From Shewanella zhangzhouensis (GTDB lineage Bacteria; Pseudomonadota; Gammaproteobacteria; Enterobacterales; Shewanellaceae), in contig NZ_CP080414.1 of assembly GCF_019457615.1 (NCBI RefSeq), positions 4,289,501-4,353,500 of the forward strand: a stretch of 64,000 bases of DNA, in the 5' to 3' direction. Position numbers and translations under genes: made by a program. This document shows, piece by piece, positions 9,401 through 16,651 of the stretch. How positions within the stretch are numbered: the first letter of the stretch is position 1; every line of letters starts with the position of its first letter. The notes under the pieces are model-generated. The model saw nothing but the letters and a program-made list of their open reading frames with translations. It was not told the origin of the DNA and searched no databases.

Positions 9401-9633
9401 TAGAAGGTGCCGTCATGCGTATCCGACCCAAGGCCATGACAGTTGCGACCATCTTTTTTGGTCTACTGCCCATCATGTGGGGCGCAGGTTCGGGCAACGA
9501 AGTGATGCAAAAGATAGCCGCGCCCATGGTCGGCGGTATGGTCACGGCGCCATTACTGTCGCTGTTTGTGCTGCCAGCGCTCTATTTGCTGGTGTACCGT
9601 AAAAGTTTCGCCGCCAAGGGTGAAGAGCAGTGA
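6487..9633 (+). CDS. cusA: CusA/HME-type heavy-metal efflux RND pump
   Basis: Proton-driven inner-membrane pump of about 12 transmembrane helices and two large periplasmic loops, exporting monovalent (Cu/Ag) or divalent metal ions with the adaptor encoded before it. At 1048 aa it has normal length. Typical features are the start LDYIIKSSIRQRFMVL, the ALPDLSDVQVI segment, the TM4 motif GGIAIAIGAVVDGAIVMIEN (about residues 393-412, carrying the proton-relay Asp and Glu), and Met residues in the pore region (GMNIGESVQGAERYP). The overall pattern is closer to CusA than to CzcA, so Cu/Ag is favoured. No outer-membrane factor gene (CusC) accompanies it, so the channel must be encoded elsewhere. Confidence 0.9.
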   Translation: MLDYIIKSSIRQRFMVLVVALMVTLWGITELKRTPLDALPDLSDVQVIIKTSFPGQAPKLVEEQVTYPLSTAMLAVPGAKTVRGFSMFGDSYVYVIFEDGTDIYWARSRVLEYLSQVRTRLPAGVEPSLGPDASGVGWVYEYALVDRSGSLDLSQLKSLQDWYLKLELQSVEGVSEVATVGGMEQTYQIVLEPDKLAIYKLDIATIKAAITRANSEAGGSVVEMAEAEYMVRAKGYRQTLEDFREIPLGITTSAGTPLLLKDVATIRKGPASRRGIAELDGEGEVVGGIIVMRYGENALATIDAVKAKLDELKAGLPDGVEIVPTYDRSQLIQNSVDNLLTKVVEEMLVVGLVCLLFLLHARSTLVAVFTLPLSILIAFIVMNHMGINANIMSLGGIAIAIGAVVDGAIVMIENLHKHLEHFKRKHEREPSTREHWEVVTQASLEVGPALFFSLLIITLSFIPVFALEAQEGRLFAPLAYTKTFAMAAASVLAITLVPVLMGYFIRGKIPSEEANPISRFLIALYKPALNKVLAYPKLTLLVALLALASVVYPASRMGSEFMPELEEGDLLYMPTALPGISAGKAAEILQQTDRLIKTVPEVARVFGKIGRAETATDPAPLTMLETTIMLKPRQEWREGISLNDIVDELQRTVRVPGLTNAWVQPIKTRIDMLSTGIKTPVGIKITGADVDELQRIGANVEAILAALPNTRSAYAERAGGGRYIDIAPKLDVASRYGMTLNDIQDVVRYAIGGMNIGESVQGAERYPINLRYPRELRDSLEKLRALPVITKSGHYLPLGNLADIQISDGPPMLKSENGRLISWVFVDIQGTSIGQYIETAKSALEAELNLPPRYSYSFAGQYEYMQRVDAKLKQVVPLAIGIIFILLMLTFGSGKQASMIMLSLPFALVGSTWLLYLLDYNLSVAVAVGMIALAGVAAEFGVVMLVYLNNAIKDRDALGHYHNESDLKAALVEGAVMRIRPKAMTVATIFFGLLPIMWGAGSGNEVMQKIAAPMVGGMVTAPLLSLFVLPALYLLVYRKSFAAKGEEQ

Positions 9634-9659
9634 TATTTTCGTCTACTTATTGATATGTA

Positions 9660-9683
9660 AGGCTTCCTCTTATGGGGAAGCCT
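9660..9683 (+). terminator. Hairpin after the metal-efflux operon
   Basis: Stem AGGCTTCC / GGAAGCCT with an 8-base loop lies 26 bp after the cusA stop. There is no T tract, so termination would be weak or Rho-assisted. Confidence 0.45.
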
Positions 9684-9713
9684 GATACACTGAGCTAATA
9701 TTCTTCTGAGGTA

Positions 9714-10694
9714 ATGCTCCAAGTGACGTTTTTTCTGCGCCTGTTACCGCTGTTTGTCGGTGCTTTATCCCTGCCTGTTTCTGCCGATACCTTTGTGGCC
9801 AAACAAAGCTGCCCCCTGTATCAATCCAAAAACAAACTGACCAACCCCAATGAGGTGATGACTGTCCCCGGGCAGGCATATCAGGTGCTGGAGATGCTGG
9901 GCAATCCAAAGCGGCCCGACTGGGTTCGGGTCACCACGGCGGCGCTGGTATCCCCCGAGCGTTGGGTCGCGGCAAAGTGCGGTAACCTGGAGAGCCATAC
10001 GGCCGAAGAGGCGCCAAGCCGCTGTGACTTAAGCGGCGAGCAAGACAGCCATGTGCTGGCACTGAGCTGGCAAGGCGCCTTCTGTGAACTCTTTGGCAAC
10101 GGCAAGCCAGAGTGCAAGGCGCTGGACAAGACTGCCACGTCGACTCGCTGGCTGTCGCTGACGCTCCATGGCCTGTGGCCCAACAAGAGCGCCTGCGGTA
10201 CCGACTATGGCTTTTGTGGAGAGGTGAAACGTAAGGCCAGGGGTTTTTGCAGCTATCCTGACATTGCCCTCGGCGATGCCGCACAGGGCAAATTGGCTCA
10301 GGTGATGCCATCGGCCGATTTTGGCTCCTGCCTTGAAAAACATCAGTGGTGGAAACACGGCAGTTGTCAGCAGATGAATGCTGATCAGTACTTTATCGAA
10401 GCCGCCAGACTTACCGGATTGGTCAATGAAAGCCGCATGGTAAAACTGCTGGCAGACAGCAGCGGCAAAATGCAGTCAACGGCAACGCTGCGTCAGGCAT
10501 TTACCGAAGAATTTGGTAAGCAGAGTGCAAAGCGGATCAGTTTTCATTGCAGTCGAGGCCTGTTGACGGAAATCCGCATCAGCCTGCCAGCAACCCTGGA
10601 TGCCTCTTTGCAACTGAATCACCTGCTGGCGCGCCAGGCCCCAGAGCTCAGAGACAGCTGCCCGGCAAGCTTTCTGGTTGATACGCCCGGTTGA
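9714..10694 (+). CDS. Secreted RNase T2-family ribonuclease
   Basis: Endoribonuclease of the T2/RNase I family, probably periplasmic or secreted, where it degrades RNA. A signal peptide covers residues 1-24 (cleavage near VSA-DT). An SH3-like segment (about 30-90) precedes the catalytic domain. Both catalytic motifs are present: CAS I LTLHGLWPN (His152) and CAS II EKHQWWKHGSC (His210, His215). Several Cys pairs could form disulfides. At 326 aa it is longer than E. coli RNase I because of the N-terminal extension. The start is uncertain: the only SD-like GAGG lies just 2 bases before the ATG, and a GTG at 9723 would fit it little better. Confidence 0.87.
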   Translation: MLQVTFFLRLLPLFVGALSLPVSADTFVAKQSCPLYQSKNKLTNPNEVMTVPGQAYQVLEMLGNPKRPDWVRVTTAALVSPERWVAAKCGNLESHTAEEAPSRCDLSGEQDSHVLALSWQGAFCELFGNGKPECKALDKTATSTRWLSLTLHGLWPNKSACGTDYGFCGEVKRKARGFCSYPDIALGDAAQGKLAQVMPSADFGSCLEKHQWWKHGSCQQMNADQYFIEAARLTGLVNESRMVKLLADSSGKMQSTATLRQAFTEEFGKQSAKRISFHCSRGLLTEIRISLPATLDASLQLNHLLARQAPELRDSCPASFLVDTPG

Positions 10695-10725
10695 TACGCC
10701 CGGTTAATACCTATGTTGGTCTGCC

Positions 10726-11502
10726 TCAGGCACTGTGGATAGCGATGACAGAAAACACACCACCATCCGGGTCGTTGAGCACAGCAAAGCGACCCACCCC
10801 GGGAATGTTGGTGGGGGGCACACACAGGGTGCCACCCAATTCCTGCGCCCTCTTGGCAAAGACATCGCAGTCCACCACCTGAAAATACAGCATCCAGTGG
10901 GCGGGCATTTCGCCCCATTCGGCGGTCATCTCCAACATGCCGCCAAGGGCCTCGTCGGCAACCAGCCATTCCCGGTAAGGCATGTCCTCGTTTGCGGATT
11001 CCCGGCAGTCCCAGCCAAAAACCTTGCTGTAAAATCCCTGCGCCCGTGACGGACTTCGGCAGGCAAGCTCCACCCAGCACAGGGCGCCTGGCTCGCCGCG
11101 ACGCTTGGCACCAATGTGCCTTTTGCTCTGCCAAACGGCAAACCGGGCTCCTTCGGGATCAGCCAACTGTGCCATCCAACCGGCATGACCAACCTCGTGG
11201 GGCCCCATAATGAGTTCACCCCCCGCCGCTTTAACCCGTTCAATTGCCGCATTCACATCATCTGTCGCAAAGTAAATTCCCCATTGGGTCTTTACGCTGC
11301 CAGCCAATGCAGAAGGCACCTGATAGATGGCACCGAGGTCGTCACCATCGAGAGTAAACATAGAAAAGGCACTGCCGGGCATGGCCATATCTGCCATCTC
11401 CCAACCAAACAACTTATGGTAAAAGTCCTTGGCACCCTGCCAGTCATGGGTGGCCAGCTCACTCCAGCAAGGCTGACCCGGTGCATATTCGATTACACGC
11501 AT
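10726..11502 (-). CDS. Two-domain VOC (glyoxalase/bleomycin-resistance-like) protein
   Basis: 258 aa made of two homologous vicinal-oxygen-chelate halves. Half 1 (about 5-125) starts PGQPCWSELATHDWQGAKDFYHKLFGWE and half 2 (about 135-257) starts GALCWVELACRSPSRAQGFYSKVFGWD; both end in a DPEGARFAVWQ or DPDGGVFSVI strand. This family binds a metal in a beta-alpha-beta-beta-beta fold and includes hydroxylases, lyases and resistance proteins. Substrate cannot be read from the sequence. It is divergent from the globin gene, with an 18-bp inverted repeat between the two starts. Confidence 0.85.
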   Translation of the reverse strand: MRVIEYAPGQPCWSELATHDWQGAKDFYHKLFGWEMADMAMPGSAFSMFTLDGDDLGAIYQVPSALAGSVKTQWGIYFATDDVNAAIERVKAAGGELIMGPHEVGHAGWMAQLADPEGARFAVWQSKRHIGAKRRGEPGALCWVELACRSPSRAQGFYSKVFGWDCRESANEDMPYREWLVADEALGGMLEMTAEWGEMPAHWMLYFQVVDCDVFAKRAQELGGTLCVPPTNIPGVGRFAVLNDPDGGVFSVIAIHSA

Positions 11503-11537
11503 GCCCCTGACTCCTTCAGATAAGTGTATGGAATTGA

Positions 11538-11555
11538 AGTTAAGTAGTCTTAACT
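11538..11555. promoter_or_regulatory. 18-bp inverted repeat, candidate operator between VOC gene and globin
   Basis: AGTTAAG-TAGT-CTTAACT: perfect 7-bp arms around a 4-bp spacer, roughly midway in the 98-bp divergent intergenic region. Position and symmetry fit a dimeric repressor site controlling one or both genes. The regulator is unknown. Confidence 0.5.
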
Positions 11556-11600
11556 AACTTTGTCTATGCTTAGGGAAACAATTTCAGGGATGGAATCTCT

Positions 11601-12026
11601 ATGTCACTGACCAACGACCAAATATCGCTCATCAACCAGTCTTTTGGGCTGGTTCGTCCCATTGCCGATGATGCCGCAGCGCTTTTCTATCGCAACCTGT
11701 TCGAAATAGACCCATCACTGAGGTCATTATTTAAATCTGATCTCAAGGCACAGGGACGCAAGCTGATGGCGATGTTGGATGCCGCAGTAAAGGGACTGGA
11801 TAACCCGGATAAATTAGTCCCTGTATTGCAGGACCTGGCCCGGCGGCATGTGCAATATGGTGTGAAAACCCATCACTTTTCCCCCGTGGGCAACGCACTG
11901 CTGTATACCCTGGCAGAAGGCCTGGGTGACAAGTTTACCCAAGAAGTAAAAGACGCCTGGATAGCGGTATTACATTTGGTAGCAGATGTGATGAAGGCGG
12001 AGATGAAAAAGCAGGGCTGTGCCTAG
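11601..12026 (+). CDS. Single-domain globin (bacterial haemoglobin)
   Basis: 141-residue heme protein of the flavohaemoglobin-like globin class without reductase domain. Landmarks are Tyr30 (likely B10) in ALFYRNLFEI, Phe44 (likely CD1) in LRSLFKSD, and the proximal His83 in ARRHVQYGVK, followed by the usual FSPVGNALLYTL helix. Such globins bind O2 or NO and act in nitrosative or oxygen-limited stress; the exact role here is inferred. It is preceded by AGGGA (11587-11591), 9 bases before the ATG, and transcribed away from the VOC gene. It appears monocistronic. Confidence 0.9.
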   Translation: MSLTNDQISLINQSFGLVRPIADDAAALFYRNLFEIDPSLRSLFKSDLKAQGRKLMAMLDAAVKGLDNPDKLVPVLQDLARRHVQYGVKTHHFSPVGNALLYTLAEGLGDKFTQEVKDAWIAVLHLVADVMKAEMKKQGCA

Positions 12027-12059
12027 TCACGTGAAGCAGGAGACGTGAAGCAAGTGAAA

Positions 12060-12133
12060 TGGAGCGGGTGAAGGGAATCGAACCCTCGTATGCAGCTTGG
12101 GAAGCTGCCGTTCTACCATTGAACTACACCCGC
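12060..12133 (-). tRNA. tRNA-Gly (anticodon CCC)
   Basis: Read on the minus strand the 74-nt gene folds as a cloverleaf: acceptor GCGGGTG / CACCCGC, D-arm with AGTTCAATGGTAGAAC, anticodon stem GCAGC / GCTGC with loop TTCCCAA (anticodon CCC), and T-arm with GGTTCGATTCC. The CCA end is encoded at 12060-12062. It is a close match to E. coli glyU. Confidence 0.95.
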
Positions 12134-12147
12134 CTTTTACGCGTTAT

Positions 12148-12187
12148 AAATTACTGAAATCCATGCCTTTGTCAAGCAAAGGCATGG
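12148..12187 (-). promoter_or_regulatory. tRNA-Gly promoter overlapping a perfect hairpin after mtr
   Basis: On the minus strand TTGACA (12170-12175) and TAATTT (12148-12153) are separated by 16 bp, a plausible sigma-70 promoter followed by GCGTAAAA and the tRNA. The TTGACA lies in the loop region of a perfect 11-bp inverted repeat (12161-12171 with 12177-12187, 5-base loop), which sits 9 bp past the mtr stop codon and may also end that transcript. Confidence 0.65.
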
Positions 12188-12196
12188 CAGCATATT

Positions 12197-13453
12197 TTAA
12201 CGGTAAACAGGTAACAGCTCAGCCATCGCGAGCAGATGGCAAGCCGCCGTCAGGATACCGAAACTTATCACCAAATAAATAACGCCAGTGCCACCGGGCA
12301 CCCTGAAACCAGGGTAGTCAGGTTGCTGCTTTCTGAGTTTCAGCGCCATCACCCCCGGAACCAGCAGGGTCCAAACGGTGGCGGCCAGCGCAGCAAAGCC
12401 GATGGCCACCAAAAAGCCGTCGGGGAACAGCAGCCCCAACAGGGTAGGCGGTAAAAAGGTGACGGCAGCCGTCTTCAGGCGACCACTGGCATCGTCGGCA
12501 AAACCAAACAAGTCCGCCAGATAGTCAAACAACCCCAGGGTAACGCCAAGGAAAGAAGACGCCACGGCAAGGTTGGCAAACAGGGTCAGCATTTTGCCAA
12601 GTAAGTCGCTGGCCATGACCTCAGACAGGGCCGACACCAGCACACCCATATTGCCGCCCTGGGCGATGATATCGCTGAACTGGCTGCGCGGCAGATTACC
12701 CATGGCAGCCAGCAACCAACACACATAAATCACCAGCGCGATAAAGGTGCCGATACAAATCGCCTTGATAATGACGGACGGATTTTTACCGTAGTATTTG
12801 ACCAGGGAAGGCACATTGCCATGGTAGCCAAAACTCGCCAGTCCGAAGGGAATTGCGGCCCACAAAAATGGTGCAAAGCGGGCCTCGCCATCGGGTGAGA
12901 ATAAGTTACCCGGCTCCACCTCAATCAGCAGATTGCCCACTGCCAGGAAGAAGGTAATTATCATACCGCCCAGCATGATGGTGGTGATTCTGTCCACCGC
13001 TTTGGTGCTTATCATAACGATAGCCGCCAATACCGCCGCAAACACCAGACCTGCCGCACTCTGGGGCAAGCTGATGCCCATGCCCGACAGGCTGTGATTT
13101 ACGATGGAGCCACCACCACTGATATAGGCGTAGGTGAGAATATAGAGCACGAAGGCAATGGAGAGGCCATTAACGATACGGCCAAAGCGGCCCAGCGTAT
13201 CGCGGGTGAGGGTATCGAAACTGGCGCCCGGTTCAAACCTGAGGTTGGTTTCCAGCAGCAGTAATCCCGACAGCAACATGCACAGCCAAATCGCCACCAT
13301 CAGCAGCAGCGAATAGCCAAACCACATGCCGGCGCCCACCACGGGCAAGGAGAACATTCCCGCGCCCACAGTGGTACCGGCGATAATCATGGCACCACCC
13401 AGCAGCGAGGGGGTTTTGACCGGATGCCTGGCGGCATTCATATGGTTAGCCAT
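12197..13453 (-). CDS. mtr: Aromatic amino acid permease (Mtr/TyrP/TnaB family)
   Basis: Inner-membrane proton symporter of the HAAAP family, most like the tryptophan permease Mtr. 418 aa with about 11 hydrophobic helices. It opens with the family signature LLGGAMIIAGTTVGAGMFSLPVV and contains FGYHGNVPSLVKYYG, a conserved HAAAP segment. Which aromatic amino acid it carries cannot be decided from sequence. Its ATG overlaps the plsB stop codon (TGATG, 13451-13455), so translation is likely coupled to plsB although the two functions are unrelated. A perfect hairpin follows 9 bp after the stop. Confidence 0.88.
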   Translation of the reverse strand: MANHMNAARHPVKTPSLLGGAMIIAGTTVGAGMFSLPVVGAGMWFGYSLLLMVAIWLCMLLSGLLLLETNLRFEPGASFDTLTRDTLGRFGRIVNGLSIAFVLYILTYAYISGGGSIVNHSLSGMGISLPQSAAGLVFAAVLAAIVMISTKAVDRITTIMLGGMIITFFLAVGNLLIEVEPGNLFSPDGEARFAPFLWAAIPFGLASFGYHGNVPSLVKYYGKNPSVIIKAICIGTFIALVIYVCWLLAAMGNLPRSQFSDIIAQGGNMGVLVSALSEVMASDLLGKMLTLFANLAVASSFLGVTLGLFDYLADLFGFADDASGRLKTAAVTFLPPTLLGLLFPDGFLVAIGFAALAATVWTLLVPGVMALKLRKQQPDYPGFRVPGGTGVIYLVISFGILTAACHLLAMAELLPVYR

Positions 13454-15876
13454 CAGTCGTCCTGCTCCTGATTCAGCGTCTCTATAATGGTTTGACGTAC
13501 CGAACTTCTCAGCAGTCCGTTGGCGTGATCACGGATTTTACGCACCTTGTCACCATCGGCCTTGTCGGACAGATAACCCAGATCTTTCAGCTTGCTCGAC
13601 AGCAAGGCATAGAGCTTTTTATCGTAAAACTCAGGCGCCATAACGCCATGAATGGCACCAAGACGACTGGCCAGACGATGGCTGTGATGCTCCAGGTCGG
13701 CGCGTTCCATTCTGGGCTGCTCACCCAGCAGGTTGAAAATAATGGCGTAGCGTTTCAAGGTTTCGCCTACCACACCGGCCAGCAACAACAGCTGATTAAT
13801 ACGCTCATCTACCAGTTTCAGACGGTTATCGCCGGTAATCAGACCTTCTGACTTAAAGCACTCCACCAGCGCATCCACATAGGCTGGCAAATCGGCAACA
13901 CCCATAAAGAGCTCGGCCTTAAGCAGCGGATAAAACTCGGCAACCAGCTCCTGCAGTTCTTCGCGGGAGACCTCTTCGTGGCGCACCATCACGGTGGCAA
14001 TCAATGACGGAATTACAAACAAGTGGATGATGTTGTTACGGTAATAGGTCATGGAAATCGCAAGGCTATCATCGATGGAGATGATGGTACCCAGGTCATC
14101 CTTGGTTTCTGTCAGCTTGTTCAGCTCAATACCGCGATCGACCAGTTCCTTGCCACTGCCCTCGGTCACTGATGCGTACGAGGTATAAGGCACGGATTTG
14201 AGCAGACTCAGGTACAAATCAATCTGGCGCTCCAGCTGGTTGCGCTCCAGCGCATTTTGCTCCGAGGCCAGCAACACCATACTGGAAAGCGTGACAGAAC
14301 TGGCGGCTGCGGCATCATTGATGCGGGTCATTACCCGATTGGCGAGCGCATTCACCACAGGGGTCAGCCAGGACGGTTTTTGCTCTGGATCTTCTCCCAC
14401 TTCTTCACGCCAATTGGGGACTTTTTCGGTCAAAAAGTTCTGCAGGGTGATGGGCTGGCCAAAGTTCACATAGCCACGGCCAAAGTTACCCAGCTTGCGT
14501 ATGGCCCCAAATACCTGCCATACGGATTCCTTTTCTTTTTTCTTACCCGACAGCTCTTTGTGATAGGTAGCCACTTCCATCACATGGTCATAACCCAGAT
14601 ACACGGGCACTAGGGTCACTGGTCGCTCAATTCCGCGGATAACCGAAGACAATGTCATGGCCAGCATGCCGGTTTTGGGCGCCAGCAGACGGCCGGTTCG
14701 GGAGCGGCCACCTTCGGTGAAGTACTCCACCGAGTATCCCTTGGCGAACAGCTGATCCAGATATTCGCGGAATACTGCGGTGTAAAGCTTGTTGCCGTTG
14801 AAGCTGCGGCGGATAAAGAAGGCGCCGCCACGGCGGAACATGGGGCCGGCGGGCCAGAAATTCAGGTTAATCCCGGCAGCGATATGGGGCGGCACCATGC
14901 CTTCGTAATAAAGGATGTAAGACAGCAGCAAATAATCCATGTGCGACCGGTGGCAAGGCACATACACAATCTCATGGCCGTCATGGTGCAACTGGCGAAT
15001 CTGTTCGGCGCCCTTGATGCTGATGCCTTTATAGAGCTTGTTCCACAGCCAGGTGAGGAAGCGCTCGGCGATGCGCACCAGACTGTCGGAGTAATCGGCT
15101 GCAATCTCATCCAGATATTGAATGGCGGTTTCACGGGCCTTTTCTTCAGAGATTTTTTTGCTGGCGGCTTCTTCGGCAATCGCTTTTTTCAGGTTGTCGG
15201 ATTTCAGCAGTGCATGAAACATGGCCTGACGATTGGGCAACACAGGCCCTGTCATCACTTTACGCTGACGGCGGAAATGAACCCTCGCCACCCGGGCAAG
15301 CTTGTGGGCAATGCGCTTGTCTGTGCCATGTTCATCGGCCATATGACGCAGCGACACAGCACGGGAAAACTGCACGAAGTTATGGCGACCCAGGAATAAA
15401 ATCATCAAACATTTACGCAGCCAGGTCGGATCTTCCCGCTCAAGCACTGCTGCACGCATAGTGTCATCTTCTTTACCCGGGGTTCGCCCCCAGTAAAGAC
15501 TTACAGGCACCAGCTGTATATCCAGCTCTTGCTGCTGACGGTGCAAAGCCAGCAGTTGCTGGAAAGTCTGCAAAAAAGGCTCATTGCTGTCACGTTTGCC
15601 AAACAGCGGCTTTCTGCCCTCCAGACACACGACCCGTGGGGTCTTGATTCCATCGACTTCCAGCATCTGATATGGGCTGGGTAACCCCAACTTGCCGGTC
15701 ACCTCATGGAGCGCAGCAATATCGCTCACTGACTCGGTTTTCATGACGTAAACCAAGGGGCGGGAGGGATCGAGATTCAAATCGGCGAAGGGATCCTGAG
15801 GTACCACTATGGTGTGTACCAACTGCTTCTGGATCCAACGCAAAGACTTAAACCAAAAAGACTCGTGTGCTGACAT
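13453..15876 (-). CDS. plsB: Glycerol-3-phosphate 1-O-acyltransferase PlsB
   Basis: Membrane-bound acyltransferase that transfers a fatty acyl group from acyl-ACP or acyl-CoA to sn-1 of glycerol-3-phosphate, the first step of phospholipid synthesis. 807 aa, the usual length. The catalytic HxxxxD motif is seen as VPCHRSHMDYLL, followed by the substrate-binding blocks GAFFIRRSF, YFTEGGRSRTGRLL and VTLVPVYLGYDHVME. It is divergent from lexA, the arrangement also found in E. coli, where dgkA sits between; here dgkA is absent from the locus. It is co-transcribed with the mtr-type permease. Confidence 0.95.
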   Translation of the reverse strand: MSAHESFWFKSLRWIQKQLVHTIVVPQDPFADLNLDPSRPLVYVMKTESVSDIAALHEVTGKLGLPSPYQMLEVDGIKTPRVVCLEGRKPLFGKRDSNEPFLQTFQQLLALHRQQQELDIQLVPVSLYWGRTPGKEDDTMRAAVLEREDPTWLRKCLMILFLGRHNFVQFSRAVSLRHMADEHGTDKRIAHKLARVARVHFRRQRKVMTGPVLPNRQAMFHALLKSDNLKKAIAEEAASKKISEEKARETAIQYLDEIAADYSDSLVRIAERFLTWLWNKLYKGISIKGAEQIRQLHHDGHEIVYVPCHRSHMDYLLLSYILYYEGMVPPHIAAGINLNFWPAGPMFRRGGAFFIRRSFNGNKLYTAVFREYLDQLFAKGYSVEYFTEGGRSRTGRLLAPKTGMLAMTLSSVIRGIERPVTLVPVYLGYDHVMEVATYHKELSGKKKEKESVWQVFGAIRKLGNFGRGYVNFGQPITLQNFLTEKVPNWREEVGEDPEQKPSWLTPVVNALANRVMTRINDAAAASSVTLSSMVLLASEQNALERNQLERQIDLYLSLLKSVPYTSYASVTEGSGKELVDRGIELNKLTETKDDLGTIISIDDSLAISMTYYRNNIIHLFVIPSLIATVMVRHEEVSREELQELVAEFYPLLKAELFMGVADLPAYVDALVECFKSEGLITGDNRLKLVDERINQLLLLAGVVGETLKRYAIIFNLLGEQPRMERADLEHHSHRLASRLGAIHGVMAPEFYDKKLYALLSSKLKDLGYLSDKADGDKVRKIRDHANGLLRSSVRQTIIETLNQEQDD

Positions 15877-15984
15877 GCTGATATTGGGAACCTGGCTTCA
15901 ATCAATAGCGCAATAGAATATCAGACAGCCGCAGCCATTAGCCAATAATCTGAAAAATGGTTAATACTTGCGCTGATGAAAATA

Positions 15985-16000
15985 CTGTATATACTAACAG
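15985..16000. promoter_or_regulatory. LexA box 1 (SOS operator)
   Basis: CTGT-N8-ACAG (CTGTATATACTAACAG), a perfect match to the proteobacterial SOS consensus, 43 bp before the lexA start. It also lies upstream of plsB, but at 109 bp it is more likely to serve lexA. Confidence 0.92.
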
Positions 16001-16003
16001 TAA

Positions 16004-16019
16004 CTGTATAGAAAAACAG
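16004..16019. promoter_or_regulatory. LexA box 2 (SOS operator)
   Basis: A second perfect CTGT-N8-ACAG (CTGTATAGAAAAACAG) placed 19 bp after the first, centre to centre. Its last bases overlap the lexA Shine-Dalgarno sequence (ACAGG). Tandem boxes are the known arrangement for autoregulated lexA. Confidence 0.92.
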
Positions 16020-16027
16020 GAATGACC

Positions 16028-16651
16028 ATGAGACCGCTGACGCCTCGCCAGGCCGAGATCCTGGACCTAATCAAACGCAACATCGCCGAAACCGGCATGC
16101 CCCCAACACGGGCAGAAATTGCATCCAGACTCGGCTTTAAAAGTGCCAATGCCGCCGAGGAGCATCTTAAAGCGCTTGCCAAAAAAGGCTGCATTGAGAT
16201 TATGCCCGGCACCTCGCGAGGTATCAGACTGGCGGGTGATGAGCTGGAAGATCAGCCAGACCCGGGGCTGCCCCTGATAGGTCAGGTGGCTGCCGGTGAG
16301 CCCATTCTCGCCCAAGAGCATGTGGAGCAGTATTATCAGGTCGATCCTGCCATGTTCCGCCCCCATGCCGATTTTCTGCTGCGCGTTCGCGGCGACAGTA
16401 TGAAAGACATAGGTATTCTCGACGGAGACCTGCTGGCAGTGCACAAGATGAACCAGGCACGAAACGGCCAGGTTGTCGTTGCCCGGGTGGAAGATGATGT
16501 CACGGTAAAACGCTTCGAGAAACAAGGCAATGTGGTGTTCTTGCACGCAGAGAACGAGGCGTTCGCCCCTATCAGAGTGGATCTTGCCAGCCAAAGTCTG
16601 ACTATCGAAGGCTTGGCCGTGGGCGTTATCCGTAATGGAGACTGGTTATGA
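16028..16651 (+). CDS. lexA: SOS repressor LexA
   Basis: Transcriptional repressor of the SOS regulon that self-cleaves on RecA filaments. 207 aa. The winged-helix DNA-binding domain (1-70) has the recognition segment PPTRAEIASRLGFKSANAAEEHLKAL. The cleavage site Ala89-Gly90 (QVAAGEP), catalytic Ser124 (RGDSMKD) and Lys161 (VTVKRF) are all present. I choose the ATG at 16028 because AGG lies 8-9 bases upstream; the ATG at 16022 would be only 2-3 bases from it. Two LexA boxes precede it, and sulA overlaps its stop by four bases (ATGA). Confidence 0.97.
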   Translation: MRPLTPRQAEILDLIKRNIAETGMPPTRAEIASRLGFKSANAAEEHLKALAKKGCIEIMPGTSRGIRLAGDELEDQPDPGLPLIGQVAAGEPILAQEHVEQYYQVDPAMFRPHADFLLRVRGDSMKDIGILDGDLLAVHKMNQARNGQVVVARVEDDVTVKRFEKQGNVVFLHAENEAFAPIRVDLASQSLTIEGLAVGVIRNGDWL

